Under the pieces are notes generated by a model, which was not told where the DNA came from, ran no database searches, and saw only the letters and a program-made list of their open reading frames with translations. Source: Anaerocolumna sp047777345 (lineage in GTDB: Bacteria; Bacillota; Clostridia; Lachnospirales; Lachnospiraceae). Taken from it: 64,000 bases of DNA. Below, piece after piece: positions 36,310-46,205 of this stretch (position 1 is the first letter of the stretch; every line of letters begins with the position of its first letter). The translations under genes were made by a program, and so were the position numbers. The stretch spans positions 62,001 to 126,000 of the forward strand of contig JBKEEJ010000002.1 of assembly GCA_047777345.1 (NCBI GenBank). Reading direction: 5' to 3'.

Positions 36310-37770
36310 CTATAAAACGTGAGAATTTTCTAGCAGGAAAATACGCTTTCTCTCAATCATTTCATCAATACGTTCTATATAGTCTTTTAAACTTTTTACA
36401 TTTTCAACCCGTTCAATCCGGTTTTCATGGTGAAACACAAATTTGGACAGACCACCTGCGCCCAGTGCCAGGATTGTCTGTTTTTCTTCCATAATTAATA
36501 TATTATAAAGCCCTTCCTTACCATACCGGGCATAACCTATGTTCTCAAGATTTCCTGCCATATTTTTCTGCCGGTACAGGTAATAAGGCAAGTATCCCGC
36601 ATCCGAAGCAAATTTCTGAGCCAGCATATGGGCATTGGTTGTGTCTTTTGGCACCAGTCCCAGATAACTTTCTTTTTCGATATTTAATCTGGCAGCCCTC
36701 TTGATTGCCAGAGTATGAACCGTTAAGCTGTCCGGATTTAACTTATTTATCTCATTTAAAGTATGTGCTACTTCTTCACTGCCTTCTCCGGGAAGCCCTA
36801 TAATAATATCCATGTTAATATTGTCAAATCCGTATTTTCTGGCTAAATAAAAGGCATCCGTAACCTGCTTAACCGTATGCTTCCTTCCGATTAAGTCCAG
36901 TGTTTTCTGATTCATAGTCTGAGGATTTATGGAGATTCTGGTTACCCCGTGGGCTTTTAACACTTTCAGTTTTTCTTCCGTTATGCTGTCCGGTCTTCCC
37001 GCTTCAACGGTGTATTCCAGTACATGGGTAAAATCGAAAGATTTACCGATATGGGAGAGAAGCTTGTCAAGTTCGCCTGCTGAAAGAGTAGTAGGCGTTC
37101 CCCCTCCTAAGTATATAGTAGTCAGTTTTTTGTTCAGGCCGCATTGTCCGGCATAAGTTATTTCCTTATATAAGGCATCAAGATACTGTTCCGCCAAATG
37201 GCCCCATTTTTCAAGGGAGTAGGAGGTAAAAGAGCAATACAGACAAGTACTTGGACAAAATGGGATTCCAATATATATGCTGTAACCATTCTGGTAATCC
37301 AGCTGTTTTAGTAAAGCCAGTTCTCTCCTTGCAACTTTCAGGCTTAAATCCACCTTTTCCTTAGAACACAAATATTCTTCTTCCATACATGCTGCTATCC
37401 GGTCTTCTTCCATATTCTGTTCCATTTTTTCAAGAGCGATTTTGGCTGGTCTTACACCTGTTAGGGTACCCCAAGGCAATTTCTTTCCGGTAACGTGGCG
37501 CAAACATTCGTAAAAAGCACGTTTTAACTCGTTCTTATCCGGAGGGCCAGTATAGGTTTTTGCATACAGTTTATTCCGGTTTTGAATGGCAGTAATCTCA
37601 ACACTCCTGTCATCCGCTGCAACAGAAAAAATAAGGTCATCTGCCGGACAGTCAAGGCTTTGGTCATTTTCCTTAATTGTTACCGTAATGGGATCCTGGG
37701 TAAAAAATTCTTTTACAAGATGATATATGTCATACCGATATTTTTCGTCAGATAAATATATGTGAATCAT
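36310..37770 (-). CDS. hemZ: Coproporphyrinogen dehydrogenase-like radical SAM protein HemZ
   Basis: 486 residues. The radical SAM cluster motif is 'PFCPSTCLYCSF' (CxxxCxxC, about 172-182), followed by 'IYLGGGTPTTLSAGELDKLL', 'EYTVEAGRPDSITEEKLKVLKAHGVTRISINPQTM' and 'NMDIIIGLPGEGSEEV', as in the HemN/HemZ/HemW family. The long N-terminal extension distinguishes HemZ. Clostridia that lack haem synthesis also keep this gene, so its true role here is uncertain. It is in a tight string with the MBL gene (17 bp) and the HD-GYP gene. Confidence 0.93.
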   Translation of the reverse strand: MIHIYLSDEKYRYDIYHLVKEFFTQDPITVTIKENDQSLDCPADDLIFSVAADDRSVEITAIQNRNKLYAKTYTGPPDKNELKRAFYECLRHVTGKKLPWGTLTGVRPAKIALEKMEQNMEEDRIAACMEEEYLCSKEKVDLSLKVARRELALLKQLDYQNGYSIYIGIPFCPSTCLYCSFTSYSLEKWGHLAEQYLDALYKEITYAGQCGLNKKLTTIYLGGGTPTTLSAGELDKLLSHIGKSFDFTHVLEYTVEAGRPDSITEEKLKVLKAHGVTRISINPQTMNQKTLDLIGRKHTVKQVTDAFYLARKYGFDNINMDIIIGLPGEGSEEVAHTLNEINKLNPDSLTVHTLAIKRAARLNIEKESYLGLVPKDTTNAHMLAQKFASDAGYLPYYLYRQKNMAGNLENIGYARYGKEGLYNILIMEEKQTILALGAGGLSKFVFHHENRIERVENVKSLKDYIERIDEMIERKRIFLLENSHVL

Positions 37771-37787
37771 AAATTCTCCTGTCTATC

Positions 37788-38429
37788 CTAATCCCACATA
37801 TTACGGGAACCAATAAAAGGATTATTAGCTTTTTCATGACCTATGGCAGTTTTATCCCCATGTCCCGGATAAACAATTACGTCATCCGGTAAAAGCATTA
37901 ATTTGCGGTTTAAGGATTCCAACAGGTCATGAGTATTACCGGTAGGCATATCGGTTCTTCCTACAGATTCCAAAAACAGAGTATCGCCGCTTAATAAAAC
38001 CTTTTCCTTCTCAAAATAATAGCAGACACTTCCGGCAGTATGACCGGGTGTATGAATTACCTTTATCTTCAGGCCGCCAAGAGTAAGTTCTTCCCCATCC
38101 TTTAAAAGTCTGTCAGCCGACAGGGTATAGTTTCTCCCCACCGAAAGGGTTCCGTTTAAATTATAATCTTCCAGCATTGCCTTTTCCTTTTCACCGGCCA
38201 GAACTGGTATATGATATGTTTCTTTTAAGTCCTTTGCCGCCATAATATGGTCAAAATGCCCATGCGTAAGCAAAATGGCAACCGGCGTTATTTCCAGTTC
38301 TTGAATCCTTGCCTTAATATCGGCCGCCTGATCCGACGGATCAATAATAAGGCCTTCTTTTGTATCTTCATTGGTTACAATATAGCAATTGGTATAAATC
38401 ATACCTAACGGGTAAGAATATATTTTCAT
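37788..38429 (-). CDS. Metallo-beta-lactamase-fold hydrolase (glyoxalase II-like)
   Basis: About 213 residues. The metal-binding motif 'LTHGHFDHIMAA' (HxHxDH), 'HTPGHTAGSVCYYF', 'LSGDTLF' and 'YPGHGDKTAIGHE' fit small glyoxalase II-type enzymes; the natural thioester substrate is unknown. The ATG at 38429 is chosen because gaggcagat gives correct spacing; the ATG four codons earlier is only two bases from its site. It is conserved downstream of relA in clostridia. Confidence 0.92.
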   Translation of the reverse strand: MKIYSYPLGMIYTNCYIVTNEDTKEGLIIDPSDQAADIKARIQELEITPVAILLTHGHFDHIMAAKDLKETYHIPVLAGEKEKAMLEDYNLNGTLSVGRNYTLSADRLLKDGEELTLGGLKIKVIHTPGHTAGSVCYYFEKEKVLLSGDTLFLESVGRTDMPTGNTHDLLESLNRKLMLLPDDVIVYPGHGDKTAIGHEKANNPFIGSRNMWD

Positions 38430-38478
38430 ATCTGCCTCCATTTCTCCTTATTTAAAGGAGGTTGCTAACCGTTTTATA

Positions 38479-40779
38479 TTAACCGGTTGTACGTTCAATA
38501 TCAAGTACGCTTTCCACCGTACGAAGCTTGGATACAATGTACCGTAACTGCTCCACACCTTTAATCTGAAATCCCACACTGATGGTCGCAGTGCCTTGCT
38601 TACTGGTTCTGACCGTCATGGAAGTCACATCAATCTTATTTTCCGTTAAGATTCTGGACACATCCACTAATACGCCGCTTCTGTTATTGGCGTAAATTTT
38701 AATTTCCGCAGTATATAATTCTCCGTTCTGGGCGTTATCCGGCGATACATTCCATTCTGCTTCAATTAGTCTGGAACGTTCTTCTTCCGACAGATTCATA
38801 AGATTGATGCAGTCGGTACGGTGTATGGATACTCCCCGGCCTCTGGTAACAAAACCGACAATTTCATCTCCCGGCACAGGGCTGCAGCATTTGGAAAAAC
38901 GAACCGCCACATCGTGAATTCCTTCCACCACAATACCGTTTTTTGATTTTGGAAAAATGGTCGGTTTGTTCTCCCGTACTCCGGACAGAGTGTCCAATGC
39001 CTTTGCTTCATTTAATTCCTTCTTATGCTTTTTATCATATTCGTCTTTTAACTTATTGATTACCTGGCCTTCTTTTAAGCCACCATGGCCTACTGCGGCT
39101 AAGATGGAATCCCAGTCCTTAAACCCGTATTTTGACATAACCTTACTCATAAACTCAGGCTTTAACAATTCGCTTAAATTAATGCCTTTTGCCTTACAAT
39201 AAGAGTTAATCATTTCTTTGCCGCGAATAATGTTATCTTCTTTTAATTCCGTCTTAAACCACTGGTTTATTTTATTTTTGGCCTGAGTACTTTTTACCAT
39301 GGATAGCCAGTCTCTGCTGGGTCCTTTGGAATTCTGGGAAGTGATGATTTCAATACGGTCCCCGTTTTGAATTACGTAGTCAAAATTAACGAGCTTACCG
39401 TTAACCCTGGCTCCTACCATCTTGTTTCCCACCGCGCTGTGAATGCTGTATGCAAAATCGATAGGTGTGGAACCATTGGGCAAATTTTTCACATCACCGG
39501 TAGGAGTAAAGCAGTATACGCTTTCGGAAAACAAATCCAGATCGCTTTTTAAAAGGCTTAAGAATTCCTTATTATCAGACATGTCTCTCTGCCACTCTAA
39601 GATCTGGCGCAGCCAGGTAAGTTTGGCTTCTTCCGTATCCTGGGTATTTTTTCCGTCTTTTCCTTCCTTATACTTCCAGTGTGCTGCGATACCATATTCT
39701 GCTGTGCGGTGCATTTCATAAGTTCGTATCTGTATTTCAAAAGGCTGTCCGTTGGGTCCAATCAAAGTGGTGTGAAGTGACTGATACATATTAGGTTTGG
39801 GCATTGCGATATAGTCTTTAAATCTGCCGGGAATAGGCTTATACATTTCATGAATAACACCTAATGCCGCATAACAATCTTTGACAGACTCTACAATAAT
39901 CCGTACCGCAAATAAATCATAAATCTGATCCAGCGTCTTATGCTGATTCACCATTTTTTTATAGATGCTGAAGAAATGTTTTACACGTCCGTCTATCTTG
40001 GCCTCGATTTGTGCTTCTTTTATATGGTGTCTGACATCTTCTACGATTCTTCGGATAATTTCTTCTCTTTCTCCTTTTTTGGAGTTTATCTTTTCAGCCA
40101 ATTCTTTATATATTTCAGGTTCTAAGTACTTTAAGGACAAATCATCCAACTCAATCTTAATTTTGGAAATACCAAGTCTATGTGCAATGGGAGCATAGAT
40201 ATCCATTGTTTCTCTTGCTTTTTCTTTTTGTTTTGTGGGAGTCTGATATTGAAGAGTTCTCATATTGTGAAGACGGTCAGCCAGTTTGATTAAGATTACG
40301 CGAATATCCTTTGCCATAGCCAAAAACATTTTTCTTAAGTTTTCGGCCTGAATCTCAACTTTGTCTTTGGAATAGTTTAACTGAGTCAGCTTTGTTACTC
40401 CGTCAACCAAAAGAGCAATTTCGTCGTTAAATTCTTTTTTTAACTCCTCCATGGTGTAGTTGGTATCTTCCAGTACGTCATGAAGCAAGCCCGCAACAAT
40501 GGTCTCCTTATCCAGTTCCAGTTCCGCCAATATGATAGCCACACAAAGCGGATGTATAATATAAGGTTCTCCCGATTTTCTAAACTGGTTTTTATGAGCA
40601 ATATCCGCAACATGGTAGGCTTTTTCAATCATGGAAATATCAGCTGACGGATGATAACTTTTCACAGTTTCCACAAGCTTCTGATACAATTCTTCAGGGC
40701 TTGTAAAATCTGCGGGGATCGTCAGTTCTTTATTCTTTTTATCATCATTCTCACCCATCCTATAAGCCAAATCACTCAT
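38479..40779 (-). CDS. relA: Bifunctional (p)ppGpp synthetase/hydrolase
   Basis: 766 residues, Rel type. HD hydrolase domain (about 50-200, 'HPLCVAIILAEL', 'LLHDVLEDT'), synthetase domain (about 240-360, 'RFKDYIAMPKPNMYQSLHTTLIGP'), TGS ('VYCFTPTGDVKNLPNGSTPIDFAY'), helical and zinc-finger region ('KCCSPVPGDEIVGFVTRG') and C-terminal ACT domain. Both catalytic halves look intact, so it makes and degrades the stringent alarmone. The start is ATG after ggtggtgatttc. Confidence 0.97.
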   Translation of the reverse strand: MSDLAYRMGENDDKKNKELTIPADFTSPEELYQKLVETVKSYHPSADISMIEKAYHVADIAHKNQFRKSGEPYIIHPLCVAIILAELELDKETIVAGLLHDVLEDTNYTMEELKKEFNDEIALLVDGVTKLTQLNYSKDKVEIQAENLRKMFLAMAKDIRVILIKLADRLHNMRTLQYQTPTKQKEKARETMDIYAPIAHRLGISKIKIELDDLSLKYLEPEIYKELAEKINSKKGEREEIIRRIVEDVRHHIKEAQIEAKIDGRVKHFFSIYKKMVNQHKTLDQIYDLFAVRIIVESVKDCYAALGVIHEMYKPIPGRFKDYIAMPKPNMYQSLHTTLIGPNGQPFEIQIRTYEMHRTAEYGIAAHWKYKEGKDGKNTQDTEEAKLTWLRQILEWQRDMSDNKEFLSLLKSDLDLFSESVYCFTPTGDVKNLPNGSTPIDFAYSIHSAVGNKMVGARVNGKLVNFDYVIQNGDRIEIITSQNSKGPSRDWLSMVKSTQAKNKINQWFKTELKEDNIIRGKEMINSYCKAKGINLSELLKPEFMSKVMSKYGFKDWDSILAAVGHGGLKEGQVINKLKDEYDKKHKKELNEAKALDTLSGVRENKPTIFPKSKNGIVVEGIHDVAVRFSKCCSPVPGDEIVGFVTRGRGVSIHRTDCINLMNLSEEERSRLIEAEWNVSPDNAQNGELYTAEIKIYANNRSGVLVDVSRILTENKIDVTSMTVRTSKQGTATISVGFQIKGVEQLRYIVSKLRTVESVLDIERTTG

Positions 40780-40933
40780 GAAATCACCACCAGTCTGTAA
40801 ATTTTATCTTTTAATTATAAACAATCTCTATAAAAAAATCAATTCATTTAATTGAATAATGACACTTACTGATATATTTTGTCAAGTCCGTTTCTAAAAA
40901 ATGGTAATATTTCACACCAGTCTTTGTATAAAG

Positions 40934-40980
40934 TTTTTGCCATAGACAAGATGTTTCATACATCAAATCCATGGCAAAAA
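40934..40980 (-). terminator. Hairpin after apt
   Basis: tttttgccat (40934-40943) pairs with atggcaaaaa (40971-40980). On the minus strand it stands about 85 bases after the apt stop, before relA. The T-run is mostly within the stem, so it is a weak or partial terminator. Confidence 0.45.
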
Positions 40981-41065
40981 TTTAATATAAATATATGATT
41001 CTCGCATCACAATGTTCTCACAGCAAGCCCTGCCGGAATAAGGTTATTTTATGCAAAAATTGTAC

Positions 41066-41590
41066 TTATTTTCCTTCATATTTTATAACGGCGTCCACAT
41101 CATATCCTTTTAATCGGTCACGTCCGTGAAGTCCTTTTAATTCAATGAGGAAAACAATCTTAACCACTTCGCCGCCTAATTTTTCAACCAGTTTGGTTAT
41201 GGCTTCAATGGTTCCGCCGGTGGCAATCAAATCATCAACAATGGCTACTTTCTGTCCAGGCTTTATTGCATCCTTATGCATTTCAATGGTAGCAGTACCA
41301 TACTCCAGTTCATATTCCATTTCTATGGTTTCACAAGGAAGCTTACCCTTTTTACGTACCGGAACAAAAGCTTTGTTTAAATTATAGGCAATGGGTACTC
41401 CAAAAATAAATCCCCTTGATTCAGGACCTACGATTACGTCCACATCCACGCCGTCTAACAATGCCTGCATCTGGTCAATAGCCATTCTTAAGCCATCCTT
41501 ATCCTGCAGTACGCTTGTTATATCTCTGAAAATAATTCCTTTTTCAGGAAAATCAGGTATACTTCTCACATATTCTTCTAACTTTTTCAT
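41066..41590 (-). CDS. apt: Adenine phosphoribosyltransferase
   Basis: 174 residues. It salvages adenine to AMP. PRPP motif 'VAIVDDLIATGGTIEA' and 'VIVGPESRGFIFGVPIAY' are intact. It sits between recJ and relA, the usual clostridial order. Confidence 0.98.
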   Translation of the reverse strand: MKKLEEYVRSIPDFPEKGIIFRDITSVLQDKDGLRMAIDQMQALLDGVDVDVIVGPESRGFIFGVPIAYNLNKAFVPVRKKGKLPCETIEMEYELEYGTATIEMHKDAIKPGQKVAIVDDLIATGGTIEAITKLVEKLGGEVVKIVFLIELKGLHGRDRLKGYDVDAVIKYEGK

Positions 41591-41838
41591 TTTGACCTCT
41601 TTCTGGATATTCTGGCTGATTACTCATCCGTCAATGCAGTTTTCTGCATTTTTATCCTATTTGTTTCAATTTAAATTGCAAATAGTATTCCTATACTTTC
41701 CATATATGAATAAAACCAACGAATATCATTATAGCATTTCCTATTTTAAATATCAATTTTTTTCATAAACTGATTATGTAAAATTTTGATTAATATTATT
41801 AAAATTTTTTCTGTGAATTTATGCCAAAATCCAGTTGC

Positions 41839-43608
41839 CTATTTTTCGATCCGGTAATTTAAAATCACAATCTGTACTGACCGGTAGCCGTTGTATTCGT
41901 TAATGGCCGGATAATAGGTTACGGATAGCCTTACTTTGTTATCCCGGTTCTGAAACATTTTATCCACTTCATCTTTGCCGTAATAGTTTGACAAGGTATT
42001 CAAAAATTCTTCCACATCGCCAAAGTACAGGGCATCCATAACTCTTCCGTATCCGTTAACGATATTTAATTTTAAAACATTGGCGTTTTTACCTAAAATA
42101 GAGGCTCTTCTTACCCTTATGTTTTTCTCGGCAAATATTGGCTTTTCATTTCCCTTGCCAAAAGGCTCAAGCAGTTCTAATTCCTTTACCAGCTCTTCCG
42201 TTAAATAGCCTAAGGGAAGCAAAATATCAATGGATACCTTTGGAATAAAATCTTCCTCCGTAAGGGTGGAATTCTGATTTAACTCAACCCTTAACTGTTC
42301 CACTTTATCTTCCTCCAAAGATAAACCTGCGGCCAATGGATGTCCTCCGAATTTTAGCAGCAGGTGCTTGCATTTTACCAGTTCTTCGTAAATGTTATAC
42401 TTCTCAATAGACCGGCAGGAACCTTTTACAACGGACTGGGCATTGGTAAGTACAATAGCCGGCTTATTGTAACGTTCTTTTAGCCGTCCGGCAATAATTC
42501 CTGCCAGGCTTTCATGACAGTCTTTTAAATAAACTACCAGCACCTTATCCTTTTTCTTTTCGCTTTCCTCTACCTGCTTTACTGCCATTTCCAGGCCTTT
42601 TACCGTCATTTCCTTGCGGATATCGTTTAGGTTTTTCAGTTCGTCAGCTAATTTATCCGCCTCTTCCTTGTTTTTTGACAGTAAAAGTGCCAGACCTTTC
42701 TTTGCCGTATCCAGTCTACCGGAAGCATTTAAGCAGGGCCCTATGATAAACCCAAGATGATAGGCTGACAGGGAAGACAAGTGAATATTGTTTTTTTCAA
42801 TTAAGGCCTTTAACCCCAAATTGCTGGTTTTCTTTAATAACTCCAGACCATTTTTTACGATAATCCGGTTTTCGTTAAGCAGTTCCATGACATCGCAAAC
42901 CGTTGCGATGGCTACCACTTCCAGCATTGATTTCATCTCCCTTTTATCAATGCCAAACCGGTCATAGAGGACCTGGACCAACTTAAATGCCACAGCGGCC
43001 CCGCACAAATTTTTAAAGGGATAATTACAGACCGGCTGTTTGGGATTTACCACCGCATCTGCTTCCGGAATCAGATATTTTCTTTCCCCTTCCGATTCAG
43101 TATAAGGTATATCATGGTGGTCCGTAACAATTACTGTCATATTAAGCTCTTTGGCTCTTTTTACCTGGTCTATGGCTGCTATGCCGTTATCACAGGTTAA
43201 TATGGTATCGATTCCATCCCGGTAAGCATCCTCAATTATATTTATATTGATGCCGTAGCCATCCTTAATCCGGTCCGGAATTTCATAATCCACACTGGCA
43301 TTGCATCTTTGCAGGGCAGTATACAGCACATAGGTGGCGGCAACTCCGTCCACATCATAATCTCCCACAATCCGGATTCTTTTTCCCTGCCGGATTTTAT
43401 CCGCAAGAATATGGCAAGCCTTTTCCATATCCTTCATTTTTAAAGGATTGTTCAAATGGCTTAAGTCCGGGTTTAAATATGCGACTATGTCTTCCTTTGT
43501 TACAATATTTCGGTTAACCAGGAGCCTTGCAATTACTTCGCTGATATTATATTCTTTCATCATAGCGGCAAAATCCGCTTTTTTATTTTTTATAACCCAT
43601 TTTTCCAT
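41839..43608 (-). CDS. recJ: Single-stranded-DNA-specific exonuclease RecJ
   Basis: 589 residues. DHH-domain motifs 'IVGDYDVDGVAATYVL', 'TCDNGIAA', 'VTDHHDIP', and the DHHA1 region 'LLKFGGHPLAAGLSLEED', followed by the OB-fold domain. It degrades ssDNA 5' to 3' in recombination and repair. About 250 bp of non-coding DNA separates it from apt. Confidence 0.97.
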   Translation of the reverse strand: MEKWVIKNKKADFAAMMKEYNISEVIARLLVNRNIVTKEDIVAYLNPDLSHLNNPLKMKDMEKACHILADKIRQGKRIRIVGDYDVDGVAATYVLYTALQRCNASVDYEIPDRIKDGYGININIIEDAYRDGIDTILTCDNGIAAIDQVKRAKELNMTVIVTDHHDIPYTESEGERKYLIPEADAVVNPKQPVCNYPFKNLCGAAVAFKLVQVLYDRFGIDKREMKSMLEVVAIATVCDVMELLNENRIIVKNGLELLKKTSNLGLKALIEKNNIHLSSLSAYHLGFIIGPCLNASGRLDTAKKGLALLLSKNKEEADKLADELKNLNDIRKEMTVKGLEMAVKQVEESEKKKDKVLVVYLKDCHESLAGIIAGRLKERYNKPAIVLTNAQSVVKGSCRSIEKYNIYEELVKCKHLLLKFGGHPLAAGLSLEEDKVEQLRVELNQNSTLTEEDFIPKVSIDILLPLGYLTEELVKELELLEPFGKGNEKPIFAEKNIRVRRASILGKNANVLKLNIVNGYGRVMDALYFGDVEEFLNTLSNYYGKDEVDKMFQNRDNKVRLSVTYYPAINEYNGYRSVQIVILNYRIEK

Positions 43609-43689
43609 AATATAACCTCATGTATTTTCCAAGTTCATTGGTACTTTTATTCTTCTTTTATGAAACGTAAAATCTGACAGGTTACCGCA

Positions 43690-43743
43690 CCATAAAAATT
43701 GCCTGTCACGCATTCCATTTATATTAAAAATGCAGTGGCAGGC
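43690..43743 (-). terminator. Terminator after the SCIFF maturase gene
   Basis: gcctgtcacgcatt (43701-43714) pairs with aatgcagtggcaggc (43729-43743) with small bulges; on the minus strand aattttta follows. It separates the SCIFF genes from recJ. Confidence 0.65.
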
Positions 43744-43760
43744 TTATGTCCTTATGTCTG

Positions 43761-45203
43761 TTACAAGGCAGCTTCCGCCGCTTTTAGCATGATGGCACAT
43801 TCAATTCTTTTTTTCTGCATTTCGCATCCGATATCATAAGCATCATGAATCGTTCCGTGAAATTTATAGGAATTGGCGGCACAACCTCCGCTGCAGTAAT
43901 ATTTTGCAAAACAGTTCCGGCATTTTTCCTTGGCATATACATTACAGCATTTAAACTCATCTCTTATACGGGTTTCTTTAATACCTTCGAAAACATTACC
44001 CATTAAAAAGTCTTTTTCTCCCACAAACTGATGGCAGGGATATAAGTCGCCCCAAGGAGTCACAGCCAGATATTCAGTGCCGGATCCGCATCCGGACAGG
44101 CGTTTTGCCACACAGGGGCCTCCGGATAAATCAATCATAAAGTGAAAAAAGTTAAAACCTTTTCCTTCCCTTTTCTTTTCTATCATGTAACGGGCTAACT
44201 TATCATACTCTTTAAAAATCTTTGGAAGATCTTCTTTTCTTATAGCATAGCTTTCGTCTTTACCGGCAACAACCGGCTCAACGGAAATCTGTTTAAAGCC
44301 TGCCTCTGCCAGGTGCTTTACATCTTCAGAAAAATCCAGATTGTAATGGGTAAAAGTCCCCCTTACATAATAATTGGTCTGATTACGGCTTTCGGCTACC
44401 CTTTTAAACTTGGGCAAAATCAAATCATAACTGCCTTTGCCGTTTCTTGTGGGCCGCATGTGGTCATTGACTTCTTTCCTGCCGTCAATACTAAGTACCA
44501 CATTGCTCATTTCCCGGTTTATAAATTCTATTATATCATCATTTAGCAATATACCGTTGGTTGTCAGGGTAAAACGGAACTTCTTATTGTGAAGTTTTTC
44601 CTGTTTCCTTCCATAGGAAACCAATTGTTTTACCACTTCAAAATTCATAAGGGGCTCGCCGCCAAAAAAATCCACTTCCAGATTCTTTCTGCTGCCGGAA
44701 TTCTGAATCAGGAAATCCAAAGCCTGTTTTCCCACTTCATAGCTCATGATGGCGCGCTCTCCCCGATATTCCCCTTCCCCGGCAAAGCAATATCGGCAGG
44801 CCAGATTACAGTCATGGGCAATATGTAAGCAAAGAGCTTTTACTACCGTTTTCCTGGATTTAAAATCTGTGATATATTTTTCATAAATATCCTCGGTAAA
44901 AAGTGCTTCCTGGGATATGAGTTCTTCTATATCCGAAAAGGTATCCGAAATAGCAGTTTTTACCACTTCTTCATCTGTTTCACCTTTAAAAAGTTCCCTG
45001 TATTCTAAGTTACGATACTTTGTAAGAATTTCTTCCATAATACCGGCTTTATCCGCGTCGGATAAAGTCTTTTGCTTCTTTTTATCTATGTAATAATTAT
45101 ATCTTTCAATTATATCATAAGCCAAGTCGTCCACTACGTGAACCATTCCGCTGTTTACATCCAGCACAATATTGTATCCGTTGTTTTTATACTGGTGAAT
45201 CAA
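43761..45203 (-). CDS. scfB: Radical SAM thioether-forming SCIFF peptide maturase
   Basis: 480 residues. An N-terminal RiPP-recognition segment precedes the radical SAM motif 'HDCNLACRYCFA' (CxxxCxxC, about 133-141). The C-terminal SPASM/twitch region carries many Cys: 'CVAKRLSGCGSG', 'GDLYPCHQF', 'CRNCFAKYYCSGGCAAN', 'GCEMQKK'. Enzymes of this family (Tte1186/CteB type) link Cys sulfur to a Thr alpha-carbon in the SCIFF peptide. It follows the peptide gene by about 107 bp and is conserved across Clostridia. Confidence 0.95.
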   Translation of the reverse strand: MIHQYKNNGYNIVLDVNSGMVHVVDDLAYDIIERYNYYIDKKKQKTLSDADKAGIMEEILTKYRNLEYRELFKGETDEEVVKTAISDTFSDIEELISQEALFTEDIYEKYITDFKSRKTVVKALCLHIAHDCNLACRYCFAGEGEYRGERAIMSYEVGKQALDFLIQNSGSRKNLEVDFFGGEPLMNFEVVKQLVSYGRKQEKLHNKKFRFTLTTNGILLNDDIIEFINREMSNVVLSIDGRKEVNDHMRPTRNGKGSYDLILPKFKRVAESRNQTNYYVRGTFTHYNLDFSEDVKHLAEAGFKQISVEPVVAGKDESYAIRKEDLPKIFKEYDKLARYMIEKKREGKGFNFFHFMIDLSGGPCVAKRLSGCGSGTEYLAVTPWGDLYPCHQFVGEKDFLMGNVFEGIKETRIRDEFKCCNVYAKEKCRNCFAKYYCSGGCAANSYKFHGTIHDAYDIGCEMQKKRIECAIMLKAAEAAL

Positions 45204-45310
45204 TGTATTTCTCCCTTTCCCTGCGACAAATAATAAGCAGCGACCAGAAAAGACGCTGCTTAAAATAAGTTACCTATCCATATCTAAGTCAATATATGTA
45301 ACTTAAAAAC

Positions 45311-45451
45311 TTACTGGTTTTCACAGCTTTGGTTTCCCACAGTGCAGGATGTCTTGCATGCTGACTGGCAGGAAGTCTGACATTCACCGCATCCGCCTTT
45401 TTTCATAGTGTCTTTTAAATTTCTGGTATTTAATGTCTTAATACGTTTCAT
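45311..45451 (-). CDS. scfA: SCIFF ribosomal peptide precursor (six cysteines in forty-five)
   Basis: 46 residues: a basic leader 'MKRIKTLNTRNLKDTMKKGG' and a C-terminal part with exactly six Cys spaced in C-x2-C-x3/4-C patterns. It is the substrate of the maturase downstream. The frame opens 24 codons earlier, but aggaggaacttt directly precedes the ATG at 45451 and gives the family length. Its physiological role is unknown. Confidence 0.95.
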   Translation of the reverse strand: MKRIKTLNTRNLKDTMKKGGCGECQTSCQSACKTSCTVGNQSCENQ

Positions 45452-45545
45452 AAAGTTCCTCCTAAAAACATTCTCACTGTATACAAACAGGAAACATCCG
45501 TTGTTATTATAGCATACACCCAATCATATGAAAAGATATTTTTTG

Positions 45546-45920
45546 CTAACTTATCATACCGCCGAGCATTCCGCCCAACAGGCAAACCGCCATAACAGTC
45601 ATTGCCCTGACCGGGTTCATTCCCATAAGAGAATTGGTTAAAACCGATATGATAACAAGAGTGACAAAATACAAACCTCCCATGCCAAGGCCCCACAGAA
45701 ATCTTCTGTGTTCTGTGTTTTTCCCCAGCAAAAAACCACCGGTAAAAGAAGATATTATGTAGGTAAAAAGAATGCCGCCGTTTAATATTAATCCGGACAC
45801 ATCGGTTTTCAGCATAAGAAAGGCTAACAACAGCAAAAGAAGCCCCGTCACAATATAAGAAGCCAGCAAAACTTTTAAAATAACAACCACCCTGGAATTA
45901 CGGTGTATTACGTTGTCCAT
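45546..45920 (-). CDS. TIGR04086-type membrane protein
   Basis: 124 residues with four hydrophobic helices ('ILKVLLASYIVTGLLLLLLAF', 'SGLILNGGILFTYIISSFTGGFLLG', 'FLWGLGMGGLYFVTLVIISVL', 'AMTVMAVCLLGGMLGGMI'). This family is known for standing beside SCIFF peptide genes, as here (about 95 bp upstream). The function is unknown. The ATG at 45920 follows gcggaggttttta; the earlier in-frame ATG has no site. Confidence 0.85.
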   Translation of the reverse strand: MDNVIHRNSRVVVILKVLLASYIVTGLLLLLLAFLMLKTDVSGLILNGGILFTYIISSFTGGFLLGKNTEHRRFLWGLGMGGLYFVTLVIISVLTNSLMGMNPVRAMTVMAVCLLGGMLGGMIS

Positions 45921-46205
45921 TAAAAACCTCCGCTTGTTTTTACTGTAATATATTATAAAAAAATATATAATATTCTTTTTCAAGTCAAAAACTTCTGACT
46001 GTTTTAGTTACCCTTATTTCATAATGACATCCTGCAAAAGGAATGCTATAATAATATTTAAAATGATACTTTATTATAAGCGCAAACTTGAAATTGCATC
46101 CATTGATGCCCACATACTTCGGCATCGGATACAGACTTTCGCATCTGTTAGTTTTTTTAAGTTTCGCACTTATGGAAAATATACTTTACCAGAAAGGATA
46201 AAAGC

